64,000 bases of DNA from contig NZ_VOSL01000036.1 in the NCBI RefSeq assembly GCF_007997005.1, positions 62,001-126,000 of the forward strand. Reading direction: 5' to 3'. The first letter of the stretch is position 1. Every line of letters begins with the position of its first letter. The stretch is from Lujinxingia vulgaris. Lineage in GTDB: Bacteria; Myxococcota_A; Bradymonadia; Bradymonadales; Bradymonadaceae. This document shows positions 16,041-24,980 of the stretch, one piece after another. The position numbers were made by a program, and so were the translations under genes. Under the pieces are notes generated by a model. The model ran no database searches. It saw only the letters and a program-made list of their open reading frames with translations, and was not told where the DNA came from.

Positions 16041-16124
16041 CGACCGCCCACACGAATCGACCAACTCCGCGAATCTCGGCGTTGCACAACCACCCAACCA
16101 CCTGACCACCTGACCACAAAACGC
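16041..16124 (-). repeat. G-rich intergenic repeat, copy 6 (inverted)
   Basis: Read on the minus strand: GCGTTTTGTGG, octamers GGTCAGGT, GGTCAGGT, GGTTGGGT, then GGTTGTGC, AACGCCGAGATTCGCGG, GGTCGATTCGTG and GGGCGG. It lies about 50 bases after the stop of the minus-strand kinase gene, again in sense. The 93 bases between copies 5 and 6 hold no gene and show no likeness to the repeat. Confidence 0.83.
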
Positions 16125-16172
16125 GCCCCACCTACCCCACCCACCAACCTCCCGACACCGCACACCGATATT

Positions 16173-18077
16173 TTAAGGGGATTTGAGGAGGGTGCGAATC
16201 GTATGCGTGAGCGTGTCCATGCCAAAGGGTTTCTGCAGCAGGCGCGGGAGATCACCGGTCTCGGCGGCGAGCAGCGCGTCGGCGGTGTACCCGCTCATGA
16301 GCAGGACCGCGGTTTCGGGCCGGGTGGAGGTGATGCGTTTGGAGAGGGCGAGCCCGTCGAGGCCGGGCATGATCACGTCGCTTAAGAGAAGATCGACGGG
16401 GCCGTCGTAGGTGCGGCTGAGCTCCAGGGCTTCTTCGGCGTTGGCGGCTTCGAGCACGTGGTAGCCCTTGCGCTCCAACAGCATGCGGATGGGCTGGCGC
16501 AGGGCGTCGTCGTCTTCGACCAGGAGGATCGTCTCATCGCCGGGGATGGGGGTGGCGCGGCGTGCGCGTCGCAGGCGGGCCGGCGTGGTGGACTCCTGAC
16601 GGGCAGCGGGAAGGTACAACGTAAACGTGGTGCCCTGGCCCGGAGCGCTCTCCACGCGGATGTGGCCGCCGTCCTGGGTGATCACGCCGTAGACGGTCGA
16701 GAGCCCCAGGCCGGTGCCCTGCCCGAGCGCTTTGGTGGTGAAGAAGGGCTCAAAGATCTGATGTTTGATCTCGGGCGGCATCCCGTGACCGGAGTCGCGG
16801 ATGGTGATGGTGGCGTAATGACCGGGGCGAAGTTCGCGCGGAATGCCGCTGTCTCGGGGGCCGGCGGTGATCTCCAGGTTGGCCGTGCGCATGCTGAAGC
16901 GGCCTCCACGCGGCATGGCGTCGCGCGCGTTGATGGCCAGGTTCATGATGACCTGTTCGATCTGGCTGCGGTCGGCGACGATGTCATGAAGATCGGAGGC
17001 CAACTCCTGGGTCAGATGCACGCTGGAGCCGAAGAGGCTCTCCAGGACCATGCGCATCTCATCGAGGAGCTCGTTGAGGTCGAGCACGCTGGACTCGCGC
17101 ACGTGGCGCCGCCCGAAGGTCAGCAGCTGGCGGGTCAGCGCGCCGCCGCGTTCGCTGGCGCTCAGGATGGCTTCGATGCTCGACTCAACGCGCGCCGAAT
17201 CATGCAGCGCGTCGCGCATGATGTAGCAGTGGCTGCCGATGATCGTGAGCAGGTTGTTGAAGTCGTGGGCCACCCCGCCGGCGAGTCGGCCCATAGCCTG
17301 CATTTTGTCGGCGTGTTGGAGGTTTTGCTGGATGCGTTTTTTGTCGGTGAGGTCAGCGATCATCGCCAGAATATGCGAGGGCTCGCCGCCTTCCTCGCGC
17401 ATCAGCGCCAGGGTGAAACGGGTGTAGCGCGGCTCGCCATCGCGGTGTTTCAGCCGGAGCTCGATGGTGTAGAGGTCGCGCTGGCTCTGGCGGAGCTCCT
17501 CCAGGAGTGCGCCCCAGAGCTCGGCCTCATCGTCGGTCATCAGCTCGGCCAGGGGCGTGCGTCGAAGTTCGTCGAGGCCATAGCCCAGAAGTTCTTGAAG
17601 CGCGGTGTTGGCGTGCTCGCATTGGCCCTGAAGCCCCAGGATCTGCATGCCGATCGGAGCCGAGTCGAAGAGGGTCCAGAAGCGCCGCTCGCCATCGTGA
17701 AGGCGGCGGCGAATATGGCAGGTGTTGAAGGTGCGCCGGAGCAGATGTTCAAGCAGGATGCGGTCGGTCTCGGCGTCGCCGCTGCGCACCAGATAGTCGC
17801 CCAGCCCCAGCTGAAGCGCGTCGAGCACCTGGTGATGTGCGTTGGCCTCGGCCAGCAAGACCGTCGCGCAGCCCGGAGCGAGGGTGCGAAGGAGCTTGAT
17901 ATGGTCCAGCGCATCGGGGAGGCTGCCGTCGATCAGCGCCACGCGCTGCTGCTTGAGGTTGAGCTCCATCGAGCTCCGCGTGTCAACACGGTCGGCACGC
18001 ATCACCTCAACGCCCAGGCGTTGACCATCGAGTTCGGGACAGGGACCGTAGACCAGTAGATTGAGTGGACGGCTCAT
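16173..18077 (-). CDS. Hybrid sensor histidine kinase with PAS and receiver domains
   Basis: Cytoplasmic two-component protein of 634 residues. Domains in order: a receiver-like N-terminal domain without clear acidic pocket (about 5-115), a PAS domain (about 130-245), a HisKA-type dimerisation helix with phospho-acceptor His near 271 in GGVAHDFNN, an ATPase domain (N-box NLAINARDAMPRGG, G-boxes DSGHGMPPEI and GTGLGLSTVYG), and a C-terminal receiver with phospho-acceptor Asp near 567 in LLLSDVIMPGLDG and Lys in QKPFG. The ATG at 18077 has GGAG eight bases upstream; a TTG at 18104 is less likely. No membrane segment. The signal and output partner are unknown. Confidence 0.92.
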   Translation of the reverse strand: MSRPLNLLVYGPCPELDGQRLGVEVMRADRVDTRSSMELNLKQQRVALIDGSLPDALDHIKLLRTLAPGCATVLLAEANAHHQVLDALQLGLGDYLVRSGDAETDRILLEHLLRRTFNTCHIRRRLHDGERRFWTLFDSAPIGMQILGLQGQCEHANTALQELLGYGLDELRRTPLAELMTDDEAELWGALLEELRQSQRDLYTIELRLKHRDGEPRYTRFTLALMREEGGEPSHILAMIADLTDKKRIQQNLQHADKMQAMGRLAGGVAHDFNNLLTIIGSHCYIMRDALHDSARVESSIEAILSASERGGALTRQLLTFGRRHVRESSVLDLNELLDEMRMVLESLFGSSVHLTQELASDLHDIVADRSQIEQVIMNLAINARDAMPRGGRFSMRTANLEITAGPRDSGIPRELRPGHYATITIRDSGHGMPPEIKHQIFEPFFTTKALGQGTGLGLSTVYGVITQDGGHIRVESAPGQGTTFTLYLPAARQESTTPARLRRARRATPIPGDETILLVEDDDALRQPIRMLLERKGYHVLEAANAEEALELSRTYDGPVDLLLSDVIMPGLDGLALSKRITSTRPETAVLLMSGYTADALLAAETGDLPRLLQKPFGMDTLTHTIRTLLKSP

Positions 18078-18215
18078 GGGGACGACTCCGTTGACATCCC
18101 ACAAGTGAGGTAAGCGGCGCGACGTGGAGGCAGGCTAGCAGGGTTTCAGGTCGACGTCAGCCCCATCTCGGCAACGCGCTGAACAGCGCCGATCATCCCG
18201 TGACTGAGGAGAACC

Positions 18216-18476
18216 ATGTCTCAAGAAGAGAACACGCGCTACCTGGCGAGCCCGCAGAAGATGGAACTGTTGATGCGCGATCGTCGCTTTCGCCAGATCG
18301 AGGCGGAACGGCGCGAGCGTCTGCTCCGCGCCATCGCTCGCCTCCCGGGCGCGCGTGAACTGGAGGGCGACGATGTCTTTGATGCGGCGCTTGATGAGGC
18401 GGTGGCCAATGAGGCGCTCTCACCATTGGCGGATGAGGAGCGATCGTTGATTCGAGGGTATCTGACCGTGCGATAG
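18216..18476 (+). CDS. Small hypothetical protein
   Basis: Protein of 86 residues with a clear ribosome site (GAGGAGA before the ATG). It is charged and probably all helical, with Arg/Glu-rich repeats in the middle (RRFRQIEAERRERLLRAIAR) and a Leu/Ala/Glu-rich end. No signal peptide, Cys or known motif was recognised. It lies 51 bases upstream of the large lipoprotein gene on the same strand and may share its transcript. The divergent kinase promoter lies just upstream. Function unknown. Confidence 0.6.
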   Translation: MSQEENTRYLASPQKMELLMRDRRFRQIEAERRERLLRAIARLPGARELEGDDVFDAALDEAVANEALSPLADEERSLIRGYLTVR

Positions 18477-18527
18477 GCGCGGTCATCGTGATGGCTGGGA
18501 GCGTTCTGCGATGGGGATGGTGTGTGT

Positions 18528-21500
18528 ATGAATGGCTGGCGAAACAGGGTGTGGCGCGCGTGGGTGATGGCGCTGGTGTTGGTGCTGAGTGGCTGCGCGG
18601 TGAGCAACGGGCCGCGCTTTAGCCCCGAGCTTCAGCAGTCCTTCGCGCGCGAGGATATGCGGCGGATGGATACCGAGCACTTAAGCCTCTATTACCCGGC
18701 CCACCGCAAGGCGCAGACCGAGCGCATTGCAGCGCAGTTGGAGCTGTGTCTGAACGAGCTCAACGCGAAGGTGGTGCGCGACGGGCCCTGGGAGCGGGTG
18801 CCGATCTTTCTGCCAGAGGTGGAGTTCAACAACGCCTACGTGAGCTTCTCGCCAGGCAACGATCCGCACGTGCTCTTGCCGACCTCGTTGACCAGCGGGG
18901 CGTTTGCGGGCTTTGGGTTTACGCCGAGCATGCTCGCGGTGGGGTGCCATGAGATGGTGCACTGGGTGCATATGACCCGGGTGCACGGGCTTTACGGCGG
19001 GCTCAACCGTGTGTTTGGCACCTGGCTGACGCCGCATAGCGGGTTGGACTCCTGGGTGTTTGAAGGGATCGCGACCTACTACGAGAGCAAGCTCGTCGAC
19101 GATGTGGGGCGTCACGGATCGCCGGTGTGGGAGAACATCTTTCTGGCGGGGATGTATGAGGGGGAGCTCGATGGTGGTCGTCTCAGCGTCTTCGATCGGG
19201 AGGTCGCCAACGGGGGGCACTACCTGGTGGGGTCGCATTTTGTGGCCTTTCTGGTGGAGCGTTACGGGGAGGAGAAGCTCTGGCAACTTCTTGATCTTCA
19301 GGGGCGCTCCTGGCTCTTTCCGGTCGGGGTGACGACGCGTTTCTGGTGGGTGTATGGCAAGGGGTTGCCGGGGCTATTTGAAGACTTCGCAAATGAGATG
19401 CGCCGGCAGCATCCGCCGCGCGAGCGCGCTCTTTCGCAGAAGCGGGAGCGCTGGCTGGGACGCAATGCGCAGCTGGAAGTCAGCCCCTCGGGGCGGTGGG
19501 CGACCTATGTGAGCGGCCTCGACGCGCGGGCGGCCATCGAGGTGTATGAGGCCTCCGGGGAGCGTGTGCTGCGCCGGGAGCTTCCCGATGTGCTGCCCGG
19601 TCGCACGGTTGTGGCGGGCAGCAGCGTCGACGCGTTGCGCTTAAGCGATGACGGGCAGATGCTCTACATGCTGGTTCGCCACCAGGGGCTCGATGCGCCG
19701 CGGAGCTCGTTGATGCGGCTTGATGTGGCGAGCGGTGATCTGGAGGTGGTGCGTGACGAGGTGATGGGGATCAGCGGTGACCTGCTTGGCGAGGATGCCT
19801 ACCTGCTGGCGCGCGCCGAGGGCGATCAGGTGGTCTTTGAGCGCGTGGATCTGGAGGGTGAGAGCGATCGCGAGCTCTTCCGGCTGGAGCCCGGCGCGTT
19901 TGTGGCGCACGTGCGGGTCTCGCCAGATGGGCAGAAGATCGCGCTGACGCTGATGGAAGACGAGCGCTGGCGGGTGGCCGTACTGGATGCGCAGAGCGGC
20001 GCGTTGCTGCAGGCGCTGGGCACTGGCGAGGCGCATAGCCCGGCGTATGACGCGTACTGGGTAGATGCGACCACGCTGTGGGTCTCGGCCGCCTACGGCG
20101 ATCGGGTGGACATCTTCGAGATGCCGCTCGATGGCGAGGCGGTGCGGCTGACCCAGGCGCCCTATCTCGCGCAGAGCGCGCGGCCGGGGGCCTCGGGCGA
20201 TCTTCGTTTTTTGAACCGTGAGGGGTGGGGCTGGTCGTTGGATCGCGTGGACGCGCAGGCGCTGGAGCGCGCGCGAGCCTCGGGTACAGCGGGGCTCGAC
20301 GGTGCGCTGGCCTGGGACGATGCGGCCGGAGCGCCGGAGGTGCGGGGCTACCGTGAGCTTGAGCCCGTGCCGATTCAAAGCGATGCCCCCTACAGCGCGT
20401 TTGATGGGCTTTTTGTGCCGCGACTTCGCCTCCCGATCGTTCAGCTGGGCGTGGTGAACGCGCTCTTACCCGAGGCGGATCGTCAGGACCTTCCCCCGGT
20501 CAATGGCCGGCTGGGGCTCGCGCTGAGCGGGCGTGATGCCCTGGGCTTTCATAACTGGGCGTTGAGCGGGGCGTACGACGTGGTCAATGACTGGTGGGTT
20601 GGCAGCGCGTCGTATGTGAACACGCAGCTTGCTCCGCTCACGTGGTCGATCTTTGTGGGCTCCGATCGTCAGGTTTTTGGCGAGCAGATCGAGCCCGGCA
20701 GCACCGATCTTCGGCGGGTGGAGCAGCTCGATGAACAGGTCTCCCTGCAGGTGCAGCGAAGCTTCTACGACATCCCGATCGCCCTGAGTTTTAGCGGACT
20801 TCGTCACCATATCGATCGGGAGGGTGAAGCGCGCGATGAACGTCAGCTCGTCGGTCCTCGCCTCGCGACCGGCTACGCGGCGGGGCGCGGCACGTCCTAT
20901 GGTGGTACGCAGTGGCTCTTCGCCTTAAGCGGCGCCGGGGCCTATTATGGTGAGGCCCTGGGCTCGGACCTCGACCTGGGGGATGTGCGTGCTCAACTTG
21001 AAGTGCACACGCCCCTGCCGCTCTCGAAGCGGCATCGACTGCGTTTTTCGGCGCGTTATCGCCAGCTGCTGGGCGTCGACCCGTCGGAAGGCGTGCTTCG
21101 GGTGGGTGGGTTTGGGAGCATGATTCCCTTCTTCGCCTCGCCGGCGCTCGAAGACGCGTTGCCCGCCGACGATCGACTTCCTCCCCAGGTGGCATTTGTG
21201 GAGTCGTTGCGGGGTTTTGAAGGGGTGACGTTGACCGGAGCGCGCGCGGCGATCGGGGATCTCAACTACCGGTACCCGCTTATTGTGGATCAGGGCGTGA
21301 TCTCCGGGCCTATGGTGTTGCCCTCGGCCTTCTTTTCGCAGATCAACCTGGAGGCCTTCGCCAGCGGGGCGATCCTCGATGATGGTAACCTTCATTTGGC
21401 CGCCGGAGGCAGCGTCGACGCGCAGTTTTATCTGTGGATCTTGCCGATGACCCTGCGTTACCAGTACGCCCGATGGCTGACCGACGGCGGACGTCATACC

Positions 21501-21536
21501 CATTACGTTGGCCTCAACATCAGCGGCGATCTTTGA
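18528..21536 (+). CDS. Outer-membrane lipoprotein: gluzincin-like protease, beta-propeller and BamA-like barrel
   Basis: Unusually large lipoprotein of 1002 residues. A lipobox LSGC follows the signal (Cys near 25). Residues about 45-290 form a metallopeptidase-like domain with HEMVH (141-145) and a downstream Glu in WVFEGIATYYE (near 179), the gluzincin zinc-site layout of the peptidase-MA group. Residues about 300-600 are TolB/PD40-like propeller blades (e.g. ALRLSDDGQMLYMLV, VRVSPDGQKIALTL). Residues about 640-1002 are amphipathic beta-strands with RLRFSARYRQLLGVDP and a surface-antigen-like end (LRYQYARWLTDGGRHTHYVGLNISGDL), consistent with a BamA/D15-type barrel. The ATG at 18528 is preferred over the GTG two codons earlier. 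Function not established; the domain order is the best clue. Confidence 0.82.
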   Translation: MNGWRNRVWRAWVMALVLVLSGCAVSNGPRFSPELQQSFAREDMRRMDTEHLSLYYPAHRKAQTERIAAQLELCLNELNAKVVRDGPWERVPIFLPEVEFNNAYVSFSPGNDPHVLLPTSLTSGAFAGFGFTPSMLAVGCHEMVHWVHMTRVHGLYGGLNRVFGTWLTPHSGLDSWVFEGIATYYESKLVDDVGRHGSPVWENIFLAGMYEGELDGGRLSVFDREVANGGHYLVGSHFVAFLVERYGEEKLWQLLDLQGRSWLFPVGVTTRFWWVYGKGLPGLFEDFANEMRRQHPPRERALSQKRERWLGRNAQLEVSPSGRWATYVSGLDARAAIEVYEASGERVLRRELPDVLPGRTVVAGSSVDALRLSDDGQMLYMLVRHQGLDAPRSSLMRLDVASGDLEVVRDEVMGISGDLLGEDAYLLARAEGDQVVFERVDLEGESDRELFRLEPGAFVAHVRVSPDGQKIALTLMEDERWRVAVLDAQSGALLQALGTGEAHSPAYDAYWVDATTLWVSAAYGDRVDIFEMPLDGEAVRLTQAPYLAQSARPGASGDLRFLNREGWGWSLDRVDAQALERARASGTAGLDGALAWDDAAGAPEVRGYRELEPVPIQSDAPYSAFDGLFVPRLRLPIVQLGVVNALLPEADRQDLPPVNGRLGLALSGRDALGFHNWALSGAYDVVNDWWVGSASYVNTQLAPLTWSIFVGSDRQVFGEQIEPGSTDLRRVEQLDEQVSLQVQRSFYDIPIALSFSGLRHHIDREGEARDERQLVGPRLATGYAAGRGTSYGGTQWLFALSGAGAYYGEALGSDLDLGDVRAQLEVHTPLPLSKRHRLRFSARYRQLLGVDPSEGVLRVGGFGSMIPFFASPALEDALPADDRLPPQVAFVESLRGFEGVTLTGARAAIGDLNYRYPLIVDQGVISGPMVLPSAFFSQINLEAFASGAILDDGNLHLAAGGSVDAQFYLWILPMTLRYQYARWLTDGGRHTHYVGLNISGDL

Positions 21537-21608
21537 CGTCTGTGAGAGATGTTCCGGCGCGATGGCGGCGGCTTACCTTAACCTTGTACGAGCGCATGTG
21601 GAGCGACG

Positions 21609-23480
21609 ATGAGCGAGCTGAAGATCCCGACCTATTTTGACGATGAGATTGAGGGCGCGCGCCCCAAGACCCGCGATCGCGAGCAGATCGATGCGCGTTT
21701 TAAGTGGAACCTCAACGACATCTACACGGGCTGGGAGGGGTGGGAGTCGGACATGAAGGAGGTCCGCACCCACATGGATCGTTTCGTCGAACTCCGTGGC
21801 AAGCTCGCCGAGGGCGCCGAGCAGATCCTCGAAGCGTATCGCCTTCAGGACACTATCGGGATGATGGCGTACAAGCTCTACCGCTACCCGCAGCTGAGCT
21901 TCGACCTCGATCAGCGCGACAATGAGGTGCAGGCGCGGCTGCAACAGGTGCAGCAGCTCTTCGCGGAGTATGGCTCGCGCTCGGCCTGGTTTACCCCGGA
22001 GCTGCTCACGATCGCGCAAAGCACGATGGAGCAGTGGCTGGACGAGGAAGAAGCGCTCGCGCCTTACCGCTTCCCGATCCTGGAAGCCTACCGCGCGCAG
22101 GAGCATGTGCTTGATGAGGGTGGGGAGCGCATCCTCGCGCTGGGAAGCCGTTTTCGCTCGGCGCCGGCCGAGGTCTACCGCGCGCTGACCACGGCCGATG
22201 TGGTGTTCAACACCATCACCCTCTCCGATGGCGAAGATGTTAAAGTCAGCTACGGGGAGTACTCCAACCTCCTGCATACGCGCCGCGATCAGGAGGATCG
22301 TCGTAAGGCGTTTGAGGCGATGTACGGGATCTTTGAGGCGAAGCGAAACACCTTCGCCTCGCTCTACAACAGCCTCTGCCAGAGGGACTGGGCTCAGGCG
22401 CAGTCGCGGAACTACAGCAGCACCGCGGAGGCCGCGCTCGACGATGATAACGTGCCGGTCTCGGTGCTGGAGACCTTGATTGAGACGGCGCGCGAGGGCT
22501 CGGAGCCACTGCGCCGCTACCATCGTCTGCGCAAAGAAGTGCTGGGGCTCGACGAGTACCACCTTTACGACGGCTCGATCCCGCTTTTGGAGAACGACGA
22601 GGTCTACACCTACGAGGGCGCGCGCTCCACGCTGATTGAGTCCGTGGCCCCGCTGGGGCAGCGCTATCAGACGCTTCTTGGCGAGGCGCTAAGCGGAGGC
22701 TGGATCGATGTGTACGAGACCGAGGGCAAGCGCAGCGGGGCGTATTCGGCCGGTGTGTACGGGGTGCACCCCTACATGCTGCTCAACTACACCGACACGC
22801 TCGATGATGTCTTCACGTTGACGCACGAGCTGGGGCACACCCTGCACACGGTGCTCTCGTGTGAGGCGCAGCCCTTTGCGACGTCGAGCTATACGATCTT
22901 TGTGGCGGAGGTGGCCTCCACGACCAATGAGGCGCTCTTGCTCGACTACCTGCTCAAGCAGACGGACGACCCGGAGAAGCGGGCGTTTTTGCTGCAGCAG
23001 GCCATCAGCGGCATCGCCGGCACCTTTTATTCTCAGGCGCTCTTTGCCGACTATGAACTCGAAGCGCATCGCATGGTGGAGCGCGGCGAGCCGATGACCG
23101 CCGAGCGCCTTGACGCGCTTTATATGGAGAAGATGAAGGCGTTTTACGGCGACGCGCTCACCCTCGATGAACTCTATCGGGTGACCTGGGCGAGGATTCC
23201 ACATTTCTTTAACTCTCCTTACTACGTCTACCAGTACGCGACCTGTTACGCTTCGTCGGCGAAGATCGTGGCCGGGCTGCTCAGCGAAGATGAAAGCGAG
23301 CGCCAGGCCACGCAGGCTCGTTATCTGGAGCTCCTTTCCAGTGGTGGTAACGATCACCCGATGGTGCAGCTGCAGAAGGCCGGCGTGGATTTGAGTCAGG
23401 CCGATACGGTGCGTGCGGTCACGCAGCGCATGGATGAGCTTGTGGGCATGTTGGAAGAGGAGCTCAAACGTCTGAGCTGA
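21609..23480 (+). CDS. pepF: Oligoendopeptidase F (M3 family)
   Basis: Cytoplasmic zinc metallopeptidase of the M3B group that cleaves oligopeptides, often with roles in peptide recycling. The 623 residues match the usual 600. The zinc motif is HELGH (406-410) in FTLTHELGHTLHT, followed by the third ligand Glu in FVAEVASTTNEALL. The N-terminal PepF domain (about 25-190) contains WNLNDIYTGWEGWESD and the C-terminal YYVYQYATCYASSAKIVAGLL segment is typical. The ATG at 21609 is preceded by a weak GAGCGACG. A hairpin overlapping its stop may end or attenuate the transcript before the downstream lipoprotein gene. Confidence 0.95.
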   Translation: MSELKIPTYFDDEIEGARPKTRDREQIDARFKWNLNDIYTGWEGWESDMKEVRTHMDRFVELRGKLAEGAEQILEAYRLQDTIGMMAYKLYRYPQLSFDLDQRDNEVQARLQQVQQLFAEYGSRSAWFTPELLTIAQSTMEQWLDEEEALAPYRFPILEAYRAQEHVLDEGGERILALGSRFRSAPAEVYRALTTADVVFNTITLSDGEDVKVSYGEYSNLLHTRRDQEDRRKAFEAMYGIFEAKRNTFASLYNSLCQRDWAQAQSRNYSSTAEAALDDDNVPVSVLETLIETAREGSEPLRRYHRLRKEVLGLDEYHLYDGSIPLLENDEVYTYEGARSTLIESVAPLGQRYQTLLGEALSGGWIDVYETEGKRSGAYSAGVYGVHPYMLLNYTDTLDDVFTLTHELGHTLHTVLSCEAQPFATSSYTIFVAEVASTTNEALLLDYLLKQTDDPEKRAFLLQQAISGIAGTFYSQALFADYELEAHRMVERGEPMTAERLDALYMEKMKAFYGDALTLDELYRVTWARIPHFFNSPYYVYQYATCYASSAKIVAGLLSEDESERQATQARYLELLSSGGNDHPMVQLQKAGVDLSQADTVRAVTQRMDELVGMLEEELKRLS

Positions 23481-23489
23481 GCTCCTTTT
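23458..23489 (+). terminator. Possible terminator overlapping the pepF stop
   Basis: AGGAGCT (23458-23464) pairs with AGCTCCT (23480-23486) around a 15-base loop, followed by TTT. The long loop and short T run make it a weak terminator or attenuator. Confidence 0.4.
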
Positions 23490-23507
23490 AAGGAACAAGG
23501 AGCGGTG

Positions 23508-23750
23508 ATGCAGCGATTCTGGACGATGATGATCGTGGCGGGTGTGCTGGGTTTGAGCGGGTGCACCACCTTTGTCATTGAGGATGACGCCGGGCGTCGA
23601 GGGCAGGCGTTGGAGTCGGAGAAGGTCTGCCAGGATCGCTGTATGGAGCGCTTTCATACATGCAAAGACGGGCGTCGGGGCAACGCAGGCCGCGGTAAAG
23701 GCGCCAGCACCTGCGCCCACGAGAAGAACCGCTGCAAGGCGCGCTGCTGA
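23508..23750 (+). CDS. Small Cys-rich lipoprotein
   Basis: Protein of 80 residues with a lipoprotein signal (MQRFWTMMIVAGVLGLSGC, lipobox LSGC, modified Cys at 19). The mature part has five Cys in CxxxC-like spacing (VCQDRCMERFHTC, STCAHEKNRCKARC), suggesting disulfides or metal binding outside the cytoplasm. AAGGAG lies ahead of the ATG at 23508, with GTG at 23505 as an alternative start. It lies 27 bases after pepF. No family recognised. Confidence 0.7.
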   Translation: MQRFWTMMIVAGVLGLSGCTTFVIEDDAGRRGQALESEKVCQDRCMERFHTCKDGRRGNAGRGKGASTCAHEKNRCKARC

Positions 23751-23795
23751 GACTTCGATGAAGGTGATGCGGCGCGCTCCGAGAGATGAGACGGG

Positions 23796-24935
23796 TTGGA
23801 TTTGAGCGAGTCGCACGAGATTGAGCAGCACGTTGAGTCCGGCGGGGAGGAGCCCCCCGGGGATGCTTCACCCCGTGCGCCGCAGGGCCGCTTTGCAGCC
23901 CTGCGCGCCGCGCTGCAGAGCGAGGCGGTGCAGCGCTGGACCCCGATGAGCCTGTTTGTGGGTGGGTTCGGCATCGACGCCTGGACGCTGGGGCGCGAGG
24001 TTGATCTGCGCGCGCTGGGCCTGGTCTGCGTCTATGTGCTGCTCATCCCACTTTGCTTTGCGGTGCTCGGGCGCGCGACCCACGAGAAGTGGCTCAAAGG
24101 GGCGAGCCTGGCGCTGCACTTCGCGCTCGGTGCCCTCTTCAGCGCGCTGGTCGTCCTCTACTTCCGAAGCGCCGGCCAGTTCATCACGATGCTCATCGTG
24201 ATGGTGCTCTTCGGCATCATGGTCTGGAACGAGTTCTCCAGCCGCGCGCGCCGCCAGTTTGAGCTTCTGTGGGGCATCTACGGGGTGAGCGCGGTGATGC
24301 TGCTCAACTTCCTGCTGCCCTATGCCCTGGGGAGCGTGCGCGCGGTGTGGTTTTACATCAGCCTGGCGGTGGGCATGGGCTGGGTGCTGGGGGTGCGGCG
24401 CCTGCTGGGGGCGCGAGGCTGGCGCACCTCGGTGCCCACCTTAGGGTTTGCGCTGGTGCTGGGTGTGCTCTACCCGCTGGGGCTGATCCCGCCGGTGCCC
24501 CTGGTGCAGGAGGGCGCGGTGGTGGGGCTGAACTTCGAGAAGACCGAGGGGCGCTATCAGGTGCTTGGTGAGCGCCCCACCTTGCTGGAGCGCGTGGGGC
24601 TGCGCGAGCGGGTGGTGGCCCGGGCCGATGGCGAGCCGGTGACGGTGGTCGTGGCGGTCTCGGCGCCCTTGCGGGCGGTGGCCAACCTGGAGCATCGCTG
24701 GCGACGCCGCACCGACGAGGGCTGGGTGACCACCGACACCATCCCCATCACCATCCGCGGCGGTCGGGACGAGGGGTGGCGCTTTTACTCGCGCAAGCAA
24801 AACATCCCCGACGGCCTCTGGCGGGTGGAGACGGCGCTCAAGGGCGGGGCGGTGCTGGGCTATGAGACCTTCGAGGTGCGCGCGATCTCCGAGGAGGAGC
24901 GCGCCGCGCTTGAACTTCAGCCTCGAGCGCTCTGA
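23796..24935 (+). CDS. DUF2914 membrane protein
   Basis: Protein of 379 residues. The N-terminal 45 residues are acidic and polar, then come about seven membrane segments (about 65-240). The C-terminal soluble domain (about 255-370) is DUF2914-like: LEHRWRRRTDEGWVTTDTIP, a GGRDEGWRFYSRKQNIPDGLWRV stretch and a YETFEV strand. DUF2914 occurs at the C-terminus of membrane proteins of unknown function. The start is a TTG at 23796, the only in-frame candidate before the conserved part. The gene ends in a convergent junction with the NUDIX gene, where a perfect 12-bp hairpin sits. Role unknown. Confidence 0.75.
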   Translation: MDLSESHEIEQHVESGGEEPPGDASPRAPQGRFAALRAALQSEAVQRWTPMSLFVGGFGIDAWTLGREVDLRALGLVCVYVLLIPLCFAVLGRATHEKWLKGASLALHFALGALFSALVVLYFRSAGQFITMLIVMVLFGIMVWNEFSSRARRQFELLWGIYGVSAVMLLNFLLPYALGSVRAVWFYISLAVGMGWVLGVRRLLGARGWRTSVPTLGFALVLGVLYPLGLIPPVPLVQEGAVVGLNFEKTEGRYQVLGERPTLLERVGLRERVVARADGEPVTVVVAVSAPLRAVANLEHRWRRRTDEGWVTTDTIPITIRGGRDEGWRFYSRKQNIPDGLWRVETALKGGAVLGYETFEVRAISEEERAALELQPRAL

Positions 24936-24980
24936 GCTGTGCGGGCGATGCTCCGAGTTTACCGCCCGGCCCAGAGCGAG

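Noticed and set aside
11626-16172. Insertion sequence or prophage fragment as source of the island
   Set aside because: No transposase, integrase or phage gene and no clear target duplication were found; only the repeats, decayed genes and a toxin-antitoxin pair suggest mobility.
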